A DNA stretch of 64,000 nt from Lacrimispora defluvii (GCA_013036995.1 JAAOXG010000020.1:62001-126000), one strand, 5' to 3'. Positions 44,531-53,360 are shown, counted from the stretch's first letter. Program-made: numbers and translations. Notes: generated by a model not told the origin, from the letters alone.

Positions 44531-46186
44531 ACTAAATTGTTTTAGCATCCGGTTAATTTTATTTCTGACTGAAATTAGATAGGCTGCTGATTTCGGATAC
44601 GTCTGAAACGTAATTGGTTCTGACAAGTCCTCTTCTAAAAGATCTATTACGGCTTCTCTGCCAATGTACTGTTCCAACAGCTTTAATGCTCTGTGATCCT
44701 GTATGGCTTCATATAAAACCATCAGCCGTATGGACTCTTCCGGATACCTGTCCGCTCCCGGATAAACTAAAAACCCATCTCCGGAGGGGAAGCTTCCCCC
44801 GCTGTCCGTAACCAGATACGGGTTGATGTGCTCCAGAGAATATTCGGAATTATAAAAGTTAAAACCCCAGTGCAGGATACCTTCAATTCCAAATTTATAA
44901 ACCTGAAGCCCATAGATCCGGTTCCTTTCTGAAGGCATTGCCATAAAGCGGTTGGCAACATCAACACACTGAGCAGTACAATAGTAGCTCCATAAATGAG
45001 GGACACTGTGGTGTAAAAATGGGTCTATGTGGTCGGTAGCACAAACGGGCCGTTCTACCAGGCCGGATTCATAAAAAGAATAATCAGATAGTGCATCTAT
45101 CATCTTACAGCCCTTTAAGTGCTCCATAATAGATTCTCTGGCTGCAGCATAGGAGTTAAAATTGGCGGCTTTTGGTTCGTCGGATATATGAAACCAGGTA
45201 TCATCTAAGATATTCAAATGCTTTAACTCCGCTTTCAATGCAGGAAGAAACTGATTAAGGAAATGGGTGTAGTCCCCTAAGGCAGGGGTGTGCCATCCAA
45301 ACCGCTTGATTACCTTCCTGTTGGTTGTGACCAAAATCTTAGGTGCAGATTCTGCGCCCCATTGAGTAAAAAGATGGGCCATTTCAAAATATCTGATTCC
45401 GGATGCTTTGCAGATTGACACCCATCTTTGTAACCTGGTGAAATCAAACTGGTAAGTACCGTCCTCTTCGAGGATATCCACCAGCTGAATGGTTGTCCGC
45501 TCTCCGCCTCTTGCCGTATCAAGGGGAGGGGTGAAGATTGGTGTGAGTATCATATTCATTCCTCTCTTTGCATAAAGAGAAATAAAATGTTCCAGAATAG
45601 TCCAATGTTCCTCAGAAAAAACGGGGACATGATAATAATCAGCCAGGCAGTCCCCATGGAACCACTGGGTGTGAATCAGTTCCTGACTGGGCAATGAGGC
45701 TGGTATGATTTCCAGTGTGGCTGTAACGGATGCAGCAATTGACTCCTGTGAATTGATCAGTGAAACTTTAATTGGATAGATACCCGGGTTGATTTCGCTG
45801 GTGAGAGAAACATCCACCCACAGGCTTTGCCATTTACCGGGTACCAGAAGGAGACTGTCATGATCCAGATTCCTAAGAAGATCCGGGTAAAGGCCGGGGG
45901 TGTGCCGGAGATAATTATTGTCCCGTTTTTTATGGGCAGGGTAAGCGGAGGGGACGGAAATCACCTGTCTGATCCGGATCTGCTTTTCCAGGGGAGAATC
46001 GATGGAAACCTGAAGCGTTTCCTTCTCTTCTCCGGAAAAGGAGCAGGCAGTCTGAAAAGAAACCGTTTCCCCATAAAGACCGGTAAGGCGGCAGCATTCC
46101 GGATAAAATAAGGGCTCTTCATCGGTAAATACTTTGGTTAATGAGCTTAAAAGAATCATGCGGTAAGTATTATTTGTTTGTTCCAT
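44528..46186 (-). CDS. DUF4091 domain protein, probable glycoside hydrolase
   Basis: A 552-residue protein without signal peptide. An N-terminal beta-sandwich part (about 1-165) is followed by a TIM-barrel-like catalytic part (about 170-460), including MNMILTPIFTPPLDT, WFHISDEPK with the acidic DE pair, and the DUF4091 region HWGFNFYNSEYSLEHINPY near the C-terminus. This layout resembles GH123-like hexosaminidases. I start at ATG 46186, eight bases after AAAGGA, rather than 46204. It faces the GH105 locus and may act on the same glycan. The substrate is unknown. Confidence 0.72.
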   Translation of the reverse strand: MEQTNNTYRMILLSSLTKVFTDEEPLFYPECCRLTGLYGETVSFQTACSFSGEEKETLQVSIDSPLEKQIRIRQVISVPSAYPAHKKRDNNYLRHTPGLYPDLLRNLDHDSLLLVPGKWQSLWVDVSLTSEINPGIYPIKVSLINSQESIAASVTATLEIIPASLPSQELIHTQWFHGDCLADYYHVPVFSEEHWTILEHFISLYAKRGMNMILTPIFTPPLDTARGGERTTIQLVDILEEDGTYQFDFTRLQRWVSICKASGIRYFEMAHLFTQWGAESAPKILVTTNRKVIKRFGWHTPALGDYTHFLNQFLPALKAELKHLNILDDTWFHISDEPKAANFNSYAAARESIMEHLKGCKMIDALSDYSFYESGLVERPVCATDHIDPFLHHSVPHLWSYYCTAQCVDVANRFMAMPSERNRIYGLQVYKFGIEGILHWGFNFYNSEYSLEHINPYLVTDSGGSFPSGDGFLVYPGADRYPEESIRLMVLYEAIQDHRALKLLEQYIGREAVIDLLEEDLSEPITFQTYPKSAAYLISVRNKINRMLKQFS

Positions 46187-46269
46187 GTCAGGTTCCTTTC
46201 TCAAATATCTACATTATAACTTTCTGTCTGAATGATTTCAATGGAATAAAATTATTCTGTGTTTCTGCC

Positions 46270-46298
46270 TTTACATCCTTCTTTTAAACTGCTAAAAT
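46270..46298 (+). promoter_or_regulatory. promoter of the pth-mfd operon
   Basis: TTTACA (46270-46275), exactly 17 bases, TAAAAT (46293-46298). The transcript should start near 46305, giving a leader of about 115 bases. Confidence 0.65.
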
Positions 46299-46304
46299 TA
46301 GAGG

Positions 46305-46400
46305 AATCGCGTTAGGTGCCCTCATATGGGAAATCTAACGCTTTTCGGGCGTTCATAAAACTCCATGATCAGTCATGAAATGCAACTGCTGTTAATATAG
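46305..46400 (+). promoter_or_regulatory. structured leader with alternative hairpins before pth
   Basis: GCGTTAG (46309-46315) pairs perfectly with CTAACGC (46335-46341). The last five bases of that arm, AACGC, can instead pair with GCGTT at 46349-46353, so the two hairpins exclude each other. A further CATGA-TCAG-TCATG hairpin follows at about 46363-46376. The features match no riboswitch class I know. The structures are seen; a switching role is speculation. Confidence 0.45.
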
Positions 46401-46421
46401 ACAATAATAAGGAGAATCATC

Positions 46422-46988
46422 ATGTACATCATCGCAGGATTAGGTAATCCAACTAGAGAATATGATAAAACAAGACACAATGTGGGTTTTGAGGCTATTG
46501 ATGTTCTGGCGGACAAACTGGGAATCCCCATGACGGAGAAGAAGCATAAAGCAATATATGGTATGGGAATGGCAGGGTATCAGAAGGTTATTCTTTCAAA
46601 ACCCCAGACCTATATGAATTTAAGCGGAGAGAGCATCCGCTCCATGGCTGACTTTTATAAGGTAGAGCCGGAACATGTTATTGTGATCTGCGATGACATC
46701 AACCTAGTGGAGGGACAGCTTCGGATTCGTCTGAAAGGAAGTGCCGGCGGACATAACGGACTGAAAAACATCATACAGCACTTAGGTACCCAGGAATTTC
46801 CAAGAATCCGAGTTGGAGTGGGTGAGAAGCCTAAAGAAATGGATCTGGCAGACTATGTGCTTGGGCGTTTTCCAAAGGAGCTGGAGTCTGTTATGGCTGA
46901 TGCTTACCTGGCGTCGGCAGAGGCAGCAATCATGATGGTGGAAGACGGAGCCGAAAAGGCGATGAATTATTTCAACAGGAAGAAATAA
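46422..46988 (+). CDS. pth: peptidyl-tRNA hydrolase
   Basis: A 188-residue Pth (SpoVC in Bacillus). It cleaves peptidyl-tRNA dropped from ribosomes. Conserved pieces are IAGLGNPTREYDKTRHNVGF with the catalytic His20, KPQTYMNLSGES, VICDDINLVEGQLRIR and GSAGGHNGLKNI. AAGGAG precedes the ATG. The mfd start follows after nine bases. The fin gene found between pth and mfd in Bacillus is absent. Confidence 0.96.
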   Translation: MYIIAGLGNPTREYDKTRHNVGFEAIDVLADKLGIPMTEKKHKAIYGMGMAGYQKVILSKPQTYMNLSGESIRSMADFYKVEPEHVIVICDDINLVEGQLRIRLKGSAGGHNGLKNIIQHLGTQEFPRIRVGVGEKPKEMDLADYVLGRFPKELESVMADAYLASAEAAIMMVEDGAEKAMNYFNRKK

Positions 46989-46997
46989 GGAGATTTC

Positions 46998-49900
46998 ATG
47001 AACGATCTATTTGAGAAACCATTAAGGGAACTAAAGGATTTTGAAGGTCTTTGCTCTGATCTGAAAAAGAAGGCCGGACCAGTCATGGCAAGCGGCTGCA
47101 TGGATTCCCAGAAAGTTCATCTGATGTATGAAGCGGCAAAACATGCAGGTCTTAAACTGGTAATCACCTATGATGATACCAGGGCAAGAGAGATCTATGA
47201 AGACCTTCGCTTTTTTGATTCCGATACGTGGCTTTATCCGGCAAGGGACTTGCTGTTTTTCAATGCAGATATCCATGGAAATCTGCTGACCAAACAGCGA
47301 ATGGAGGTCTTCCGTCATTTAATGGAACAATCCTCCGGGTGGGTGGTAACAACCTTTGATGGTTTGATGGACCACCTTATGCCTCTTGCTGATTTGAAGA
47401 AACAGGCACTTTCTGTTTTGAACGGTCAGATTATTGATGTGGAGCTTTGGAAAAAACAGCTTACCCAGCTGGGATATGAGCGGATGGGTCAGGTAGATGG
47501 AATGGGACAGTTTTCCATCCGTGGCGGTATCATCGATATTTTTCCCTTAACAGAAGAACTTCCTGTCCGTATTGAGCTTTGGGACAATGAGGTGGACTCC
47601 ATCCGAACCTTTGACATAGAAAGCCAGAGGTCCATAGACCAGCTTGATGAAATCTGTATCTATCCTGCCACAGAGATGGTTCTTACTTCCCGGCAGATTA
47701 ACGATGGGTTGGAGGAGCTTCAAAAAGAGCTGAAAAAATATGAAAAGGATCTGCGGGCCCAGTCAAAGATTCAGGAAGCCGCCAGAATCCGGTCCATTGT
47801 ATCAGAACTGATAGAAGGCTTAAAGGAAGGCTGGAAGCAGCACGGACTTGACGGCTATATTCAGTACTTCTGTAAAGGAAGTGTATCCTTCCTTGATTAT
47901 TTTTCTCCTGAAGATACAGTCTTTTTCTTAGATGAGCCGGAGCGGCTGAAGGAAAAGGGAGAAACTGTTGAGATGGAATTCAGGGAAAGCATGATTCATC
48001 GTCTGGAAAATGGTTATCTCCTTCCGGGGCAGACGAATCTTCTTTATCCGGCAAAAGAGATGTTAGCCAGAATTCAGATGAAGAGCGGAGTGTATTTAAC
48101 CGGTCTGGAACAGAAGCTGTCAGGCTTTGTGGTGAAAAACCGATATAGTTTTCAGGTGAAAAACGTTAATTCCTATCAGAATAGTTTTGAACTTCTTATT
48201 AAGGATTTAACAAGATGGAAACGGGAGGGATACCGGGTTATCCTTCTGTCCGCCTCCAGAACAAGAGCCAGCCGTCTGGCAGGCGATTTAAGAGAATACG
48301 AATTACGCGCTTACTGCCCGGACGATCAGGATGGGGAGCATGAGGTAAAGCCGGGAGAAATTCTGGTGACCCACGGCAATATTCACCGGGGATTTGAATA
48401 CCCCATGATCAAATTCCTTGTGATAACCGAAGGTGACATGTTCGGTGTGGAGAAAAAGAAACGTAAACGGAAAAAAACGGTCTATGAAGGCACCAGAATC
48501 CAGAACTTTTCTGATCTCGCTGTTGGCGATTATGTGGTTCATGAGGACCATGGTCTTGGTATATACCGTGGAATTGAAAAAATTGAACAGGATGGCGTAA
48601 TCAAGGATTACTTAAAAGTGGAGTATGCAGAAAACGGCAATCTTTATCTTCCTGCTACAAGGCTTGACGGAATCCAGAAGTATGCCGGTGCGGAAGCCAA
48701 GAAGCCAAAGCTGAACCGTCTTGGTGGAGATCAGTGGAATAAAACGAAAACCAGAGTTAAGGGTGCTGTAAAAGAGATAGCAAAGGATCTGGTTATGCTC
48801 TATGCAGCCAGACAGCAGACTCATGGATTCCGTTACAGTGAGGATACCGTCTGGCAGAAAGAGTTTGAAGAGATGTTTCCCTACGAAGAAACTGAGGATC
48901 AGTGGGATGCAATCGAGGCCACTAAAGCAGATATGGAAAGCGGAAAGATTATGGACCGCTTAATCTGTGGAGATGTGGGATATGGGAAAACGGAGATTGC
49001 ACTCAGAGCGGCCTTTAAGGCTGTTCAGGAAGGAAAACAGGTAGTTTATCTGGTTCCCACCACAATACTGGCACAACAGCATTATAATACCTTTGCACAG
49101 AGAATGAAGGACTTTCCGGTACGGGTGGATTTAATGTCCCGGTTTAAGACCTCTGCACAGATTAAGAAAACGGTGGAGGACTTAAGAAAAGGAATGGTGG
49201 ATATTGTGATAGGCACCCACCGTGTATTATCCAAAGATGTGCAGTTTAAGGATCTGGGTCTTTTGATTATTGATGAAGAACAGCGTTTTGGAGTTGCCCA
49301 TAAGGAAAAAATCAAGCAGTTAAAGGAAAACATTGACGTTCTTACCCTTACGGCTACTCCCATCCCAAGAACTCTTCATATGAGCCTTGTGGGTATCCGG
49401 GACATGAGTGTTCTGGAAGAGCCGCCTGTTGACCGAATGCCTATACAGACCTATGTAATGGAGCATAATGACGAAATGGTCCGGGAAGCCATTCACAGGG
49501 AATTGTCAAGGGGAGGACAGGTCTATTATGTATATAACCGGGTTAATAACATTGATGAAATCGCAAACCACATTGCAAAGCTGGTTCCGGAGGCAGTGGT
49601 TACATTTGCCCATGGACAAATGCACGAGCATGAGCTGGAACGAATTATGTTTGATTTTGTGAACGGTGAAATTGATGTTCTGGTATGTACCACAATAATT
49701 GAGACAGGACTTGATATTTCCAATGCAAACACCATGATTATTCAGGATGCGGACCGCATGGGGCTTTCACAGCTTTACCAGTTAAGAGGCCGGGTAGGAC
49801 GTTCCAGCCGTACTGCATACGCATTTCTCATGTATAAACGGGATAAGATGTTAAAAGAAGAGGCAGAGAAGCGTCTTCAGGCGATCCGGGAATTTACTGA

Positions 49901-50534
49901 GCTTGGATCTGGTATTAAAATTGCCATGCGGGATCTGGAAATAAGAGGAGCGGGCAATGTTCTGGGTGCAGAGCAGCATGGCCATATGGAAGCGGTGGGA
50001 TATGATCTTTACTGCAAACTTCTGAACCAGGCGGTTTTGGAACTGAAGGGTGAGAGAAAAGAAGAGGACACTTACCAGACCCTGGTGGACTGCGATATCG
50101 ATGCCTATATTCCAACCTCTTACATTAAAAATGAATATCAGAAACTTGACATTTATAAGCGCATTTCTTCTATTGAGAATGAAGAAGAACATCTGGATAT
50201 GCAGGATGAACTGATGGACCGTTTCGGCGAGATGCCAAAGCCGGTTGAGAATCTTCTTAAGGTTGCGGCGTTAAAGGCTCTGGCTCACAGCGCATTTGTG
50301 ACCGAGGTAAATATTAACCGCCAGGAAATCCGGCTTACCATGTACAGGAATGCAAAGCTCAAGGTGGAAGGAATTCCTAAAATTATTGAGCAGTACAGGG
50401 GAGATTTAAAATTCCATATGGGAGAAGAGCCCAGATTTGCCTATCTTGACCGGAAGAAAAATGCAACAACAGATGCCATGATCAGCCAGGCTGAGGTCAT
50501 TTTAAAGCAGATCAGTGAATTATCTGAAAAATAG
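46998..50534 (+). CDS. mfd: transcription-repair coupling factor Mfd
   Basis: A full-length 1178-residue Mfd. It removes stalled RNA polymerase at DNA lesions and recruits UvrA. The N-terminal UvrB-like domains (about 1-350) are followed by the polymerase-binding CarD-like domain (about 500-570, VGDYVVHEDHGLGIYRG). The helicase core has Walker A GDVGYGKTE, the DEEQ box IIDEEQRFG, TATPIPRT and QLRGRVGRS. A C-terminal TRCF domain ends the protein. ATG 46998 follows AAGGAGA. Confidence 0.96.
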   Translation: MNDLFEKPLRELKDFEGLCSDLKKKAGPVMASGCMDSQKVHLMYEAAKHAGLKLVITYDDTRAREIYEDLRFFDSDTWLYPARDLLFFNADIHGNLLTKQRMEVFRHLMEQSSGWVVTTFDGLMDHLMPLADLKKQALSVLNGQIIDVELWKKQLTQLGYERMGQVDGMGQFSIRGGIIDIFPLTEELPVRIELWDNEVDSIRTFDIESQRSIDQLDEICIYPATEMVLTSRQINDGLEELQKELKKYEKDLRAQSKIQEAARIRSIVSELIEGLKEGWKQHGLDGYIQYFCKGSVSFLDYFSPEDTVFFLDEPERLKEKGETVEMEFRESMIHRLENGYLLPGQTNLLYPAKEMLARIQMKSGVYLTGLEQKLSGFVVKNRYSFQVKNVNSYQNSFELLIKDLTRWKREGYRVILLSASRTRASRLAGDLREYELRAYCPDDQDGEHEVKPGEILVTHGNIHRGFEYPMIKFLVITEGDMFGVEKKKRKRKKTVYEGTRIQNFSDLAVGDYVVHEDHGLGIYRGIEKIEQDGVIKDYLKVEYAENGNLYLPATRLDGIQKYAGAEAKKPKLNRLGGDQWNKTKTRVKGAVKEIAKDLVMLYAARQQTHGFRYSEDTVWQKEFEEMFPYEETEDQWDAIEATKADMESGKIMDRLICGDVGYGKTEIALRAAFKAVQEGKQVVYLVPTTILAQQHYNTFAQRMKDFPVRVDLMSRFKTSAQIKKTVEDLRKGMVDIVIGTHRVLSKDVQFKDLGLLIIDEEQRFGVAHKEKIKQLKENIDVLTLTATPIPRTLHMSLVGIRDMSVLEEPPVDRMPIQTYVMEHNDEMVREAIHRELSRGGQVYYVYNRVNNIDEIANHIAKLVPEAVVTFAHGQMHEHELERIMFDFVNGEIDVLVCTTIIETGLDISNANTMIIQDADRMGLSQLYQLRGRVGRSSRTAYAFLMYKRDKMLKEEAEKRLQAIREFTELGSGIKIAMRDLEIRGAGNVLGAEQHGHMEAVGYDLYCKLLNQAVLELKGERKEEDTYQTLVDCDIDAYIPTSYIKNEYQKLDIYKRISSIENEEEHLDMQDELMDRFGEMPKPVENLLKVAALKALAHSAFVTEVNINRQEIRLTMYRNAKLKVEGIPKIIEQYRGDLKFHMGEEPRFAYLDRKKNATTDAMISQAEVILKQISELSEK

Positions 50535-50576
50535 AAAAATATAGAAAATATAACTAAAAAAATACAGCTTGTCTGG

Positions 50577-50604
50577 TTGATTTTTTGGCATTATGTGATA
50601 TACT
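50577..50604 (+). promoter_or_regulatory. promoter of the 61-residue protein gene
   Basis: TTGATT, 16 bases, TATACT with an extended TG (TGATATACT). The start should be near 50611. Confidence 0.6.
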
Positions 50605-50678
50605 AATAGTAGAAGATGGGATTAAGTCCCGGATGCTTTCTTACTTCAATACATTTGTTTCGAAGAAAGGTGGTAGCT

Positions 50679-50864
50679 ATGGACGTTTTAGGTATGTATC
50701 TTCTCCAACGAGTATCAGATGAATTAACCATTCAGCGCTATGGTTCTTTTGAAAACAGATTTGTGTCTCCGATCCCCGATAATCCGGCGGCAAAAGTGGC
50801 GCATGAGGCTTATATAACCTCTTCAAAAGAAGTTCCCCATCGTGTCAAACAAGGTGATTTTTAA
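50679..50864 (+). CDS. small uncharacterised protein, 61 residues
   Basis: It starts MDVLGMYLLQRVSDELTIQR after GAAAGGTGG and ends VPHRVKQGDF. No known domain is recognised. It has no signal peptide or membrane helix and a near-neutral charge. I start at ATG 50679; an ATG at 50616 would add 21 odd residues and lacks a site. It has its own promoter and terminator, so it is an independent unit. CTTTCTT (50636-50642) could pair with AAGAAAG (50663-50669) at the edge of the ribosome site. It may be a conserved Lachnospiraceae small protein, but I cannot name it. Confidence 0.65.
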   Translation: MDVLGMYLLQRVSDELTIQRYGSFENRFVSPIPDNPAAKVAHEAYITSSKEVPHRVKQGDF

Positions 50865-50913
50865 TCTGGGTATGGAACATCCCACTTCTTAAAATTTCAT
50901 AATTAACTAATTA

Positions 50914-50957
50914 AAAATCAGGGTTCGACTTTATTAAAAGTCTGGCCCTGATTTTAA
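50914..50957 (+). terminator. terminator after the 61-residue protein gene
   Basis: AAAATCAGGG pairs perfectly with CCCTGATTTT, with an inner GACT / AGTC stem. The A- and T-rich ends serve both directions. Confidence 0.82.
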
Positions 50958-51009
50958 AATTTGGGAAAAATGGCAGACTTAAGTATAATCTGGTGTATTC
51001 GATGCAAAA

Positions 51010-51026
51010 TAATATCAGTGATATTA
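51010..51026 (+). promoter_or_regulatory. palindrome before spoVT
   Basis: A perfect TAATATC-AGT-GATATTA inverted repeat lies 28 bases before the spoVT start codon. SpoVT of Bacillus represses its own gene, so an autoregulatory operator is plausible. I did not find a convincing SigG promoter. Confidence 0.4.
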
Positions 51027-51054
51027 AAATGCACAAGATGGAGGAATATTAAAT

Positions 51055-51603
51055 ATGAAAGCAACTGGTATTGTAAGAAGAATTGATGATCTTGGACGCG
51101 TGGTAATACCAAAAGAGATAAGAAGGACACTCAGACTCAGAGAAGGAACTCCGCTTGAGATATTTACAGACAGAGAAGGCGAAATTATATTAAAAAAATA
51201 TTCTCCTATGGTAGAACTTACTGCATTTGCTTCCCAGTATGCGGAAGCCATGGCACAGACTACCGGACTGACCGTATGTATCAGTGACCGCGATCAGATT
51301 ATCGCTGTGGCTGGCGGTTCAAAAAAGGAGCTTCTCCAAAAGACCATCAGCAAGCAGCTGGAGACGATCATTAATGAGCGTACCGTTGTTGTTGCAGGAA
51401 AAGATGATAAAGGATTTGTAGCATTGACAGGAGAAACTATGGAAGGCATAACCGCTCAGGTAGTGGCACCAATTATTTGTGAAGGAGATGCCATTGGAGC
51501 AGTTGCACTTTTAAGCAGAGAGCCAAGAGCACGCTTTGGTGATATGGAGACAAAACTTGCAACAACAGCTGCTGGATTTTTAGGACGCCAGATGGAAGGT
51601 TAA
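51055..51603 (+). CDS. spoVT: stage V sporulation regulator SpoVT
   Basis: A 182-residue protein with an N-terminal AbrB-type swapped-hairpin DNA-binding domain (1-50, MKATGIVRRIDDLGRVVIPK) and a C-terminal GAF domain (about 55-182). It modulates SigG-dependent genes in the forespore. Length is close to the 178 residues of B. subtilis SpoVT, and its place downstream of mfd is also conserved. GATGGAGG precedes the ATG. A small gene follows after 12 bases behind a very strong ribosome site. Confidence 0.93.
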   Translation: MKATGIVRRIDDLGRVVIPKEIRRTLRLREGTPLEIFTDREGEIILKKYSPMVELTAFASQYAEAMAQTTGLTVCISDRDQIIAVAGGSKKELLQKTISKQLETIINERTVVVAGKDDKGFVALTGETMEGITAQVVAPIICEGDAIGAVALLSREPRARFGDMETKLATTAAGFLGRQMEG

Positions 51604-51615
51604 GGAGGTGAGAAT

Positions 51616-51759
51616 ATGAGAATTTTTATGCCCGAAGAGGATGATTACAGTGATGGCGATATCCCGGAGATTGATACGGACCCTTACAAAGACGGTTTTT
51701 ATGTAGAACCACTGCCAGAATCAGAAAGACCAAGAAGAGATGGTCCTGGAGGGGATTAA
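51616..51759 (+). CDS. orphan acidic small protein, 47 residues
   Basis: An open frame from ATG 51616 to TAA encodes a 47-residue acidic protein beginning MRIFMPEEDDYSDGDI and ending RRDGPGGD. It is rich in Asp, Glu, Pro and Gly and has no membrane helix or cysteine. The ribosome site AAGGAGGTG (51602-51610) is among the strongest in the window. It starts 12 bases after the spoVT stop and ends before a terminator, so it is the second gene of a spoVT operon. No family is recognised. Expression in the forespore follows if it is cotranscribed. Confidence 0.7.
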   Translation: MRIFMPEEDDYSDGDIPEIDTDPYKDGFYVEPLPESERPRRDGPGGD

Positions 51760-51777
51760 TACAAAAAATGCGCAACT

Positions 51778-51814
51778 AAAAACGGCAGCCAGAAATTAAC
51801 AGGGCTGCCGTTTT
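51778..51814. terminator. bidirectional terminator of the spoVT unit
   Basis: AAAACGGCAGCC pairs with GGCTGCCGTTTT around 12 bases, with A- and T-runs on the outside. It also ends the convergent MBL-fold gene. Confidence 0.85.
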
Positions 51815-51829
51815 GATGACGGGTCGTGA

Positions 51830-52810
51830 TTAGTTGATGGTCTGATCGCCATCCTTAATACAATAATTAACCTTTACACCCAGCTCTTCCATCCATTTTC
51901 TGGTCTCAAGGGTTTTCCAGTCACCGCTTCCGATACCGTTGCCGTTATCATTATTCCACAGCCAGAGTGGACATGGCCATAAAGCGATCTGGGGTTTAAT
52001 GGCCGCGTATACTTCCCGGCTTACGCCATACTGACCATGGTGGGACATCTGTACAATATCGCTTTTTAAATCAGCTGCACTTGTCTCTTCCATGAGAAGT
52101 TTTCCTGCCTCAGGCCCCATATCTCCCAAAACAAGAATGCTTACATTGTTTAAGAAGAATTTGTACGCAACAGAGCTGTTGTTTACTGATGTTACATCAA
52201 GCAGGTAGGGATTATTCAGTACTTTTGCCTTTATTGAGCCCACCTGGATCTCATCTCCCTTTTTCACGGTATGGAGACTTGCTGCCGGGAGTGTAGATAA
52301 GGCAGAACGTAAATCCGTTACCAACACAGATCGGGAGGACTCAACCTTATCATACCAGGACTGGTCTGCCAGGGAGTAGTAAACATTGTCAATTGTAATC
52401 TTACGATCTGGATTGTTTAAAATTTTAACCAGTGCTCCCACATGGTCGGAGTGGGGATGGGTGATAAACCAGGCGGAAACATGTCCGCCTTTTGAACGGA
52501 TTACATCACTTAAATGATCCGCATCAATATCCCAGCCGCCGTCAATGACTACCAAAGCTCCGTTCTTATCCTGCAAAACCATGGAAAGCATCTGCCGGTT
52601 GTCATAATCTGCAAGAAGGGAAAGGCTCCCTCCGTTAAAGAGCTTGCCGCCAGGGCCGATATTCAAGTGAGGACCAATGCCCATACGTACGGCTGTCAAC
52701 TCGTCGGCTGTACTTCCGGGCGTTACAATTTCAGGTGTAAATGCACTTAAAACGATGTTAAGAAACAGCACGCAGGCGGCTATTTTTTTCCATATGCTAA
52801 AATGTTTCAT
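51830..52810 (-). CDS. exported MBL-fold hydrolase (ComEC C-terminal-like)
   Basis: A 326-residue metallo-beta-lactamase-fold protein. It begins with an N-terminal signal or anchor (about 7-25, IAACVLFLNIVLSAF) and then has VVIDGGWDID, the metal motif THPHSDHVGA, ILVLGDMGPEAG and MSHHGQYG. It is closest to ComEC/Rec2-type hydrolase domains, here as a free exported protein. It may cleave nucleic acid or a phosphodiester outside the cell. CCGGAGG precedes the ATG. Its role between spoVT and mazG is unknown. Confidence 0.8.
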   Translation of the reverse strand: MKHFSIWKKIAACVLFLNIVLSAFTPEIVTPGSTADELTAVRMGIGPHLNIGPGGKLFNGGSLSLLADYDNRQMLSMVLQDKNGALVVIDGGWDIDADHLSDVIRSKGGHVSAWFITHPHSDHVGALVKILNNPDRKITIDNVYYSLADQSWYDKVESSRSVLVTDLRSALSTLPAASLHTVKKGDEIQVGSIKAKVLNNPYLLDVTSVNNSSVAYKFFLNNVSILVLGDMGPEAGKLLMEETSAADLKSDIVQMSHHGQYGVSREVYAAIKPQIALWPCPLWLWNNDNGNGIGSGDWKTLETRKWMEELGVKVNYCIKDGDQTIN

Positions 52811-52936
52811 GTTAACCTCCGGTTTTATTAAACTGCACTTATTATAATAGAATCAAGAGATTTTTAACAGGGGTTCGGGTCAAATGTCAGAAAAACGTCA
52901 GAATTGGAAACAGATTCCCCGGTTTGCTCCGGTCTA

Positions 52937-52945
52937 TGTTATAAT
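52937..52945 (+). promoter_or_regulatory. extended -10 promoter of mazG
   Basis: TGTTATAAT, 22 bases before the mazG ATG, with no good -35 at 17 bases. The short leader places the ribosome site AAAGGAGG immediately after the start site. Confidence 0.5.
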
Positions 52946-52967
52946 CTGAAAAAAGGAGGTTCCGTGC

Positions 52968-53360
52968 ATGTATACTTTTAAAGATTTAGTAGATATTACA
53001 AATAAACTGCGGGCGGAGGATGGTTGTCCCTGGGACAGAGAGCAGACTCACGAGAGCTTAAAAAAGCACCTGGAAGAAGAGAGCCAGGAAGTATTTCAGG
53101 CAATTGACAATATGGATATGGAGAATCTTTGTGAAGAACTGGGAGACGTTTTGTTTCAGGTAATGCTGCACAGCCAGATTGCCAAGGAAAGCCACTGCTT
53201 TTCCATTGACGATGTGGTGAATGGAATCTGTGAGAAAATGATCCGCAGACATCCCCATGTTTTTGGCGATAAAAAGGTCATTTCGTCGGAAGAGGGAGAG
53301 GCTGTCTGGAATGCGATAAAAATGCAGGAGAAGGCTCTTGAAAAGAGCAAAAAACCTTGA
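52968..53360 (+). CDS. mazG: MazG family nucleotide pyrophosphohydrolase (single domain)
   Basis: A 130-residue all-alpha NTP pyrophosphohydrolase. Key residues are CPWDREQTHESLKKHLEEESQE, CEELGDVLFQV (ExxED-like) and the C-terminal DKKVISSEEGEAVW. It corresponds to the C-terminal half of Bacillus YabN, which is fused to a methylase domain; here the single domain stands alone. It removes noncanonical nucleotides. AAAGGAGG precedes the ATG. Its stop overlaps the -35 box of hup. Confidence 0.88.
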   Translation: MYTFKDLVDITNKLRAEDGCPWDREQTHESLKKHLEEESQEVFQAIDNMDMENLCEELGDVLFQVMLHSQIAKESHCFSIDDVVNGICEKMIRRHPHVFGDKKVISSEEGEAVWNAIKMQEKALEKSKKP

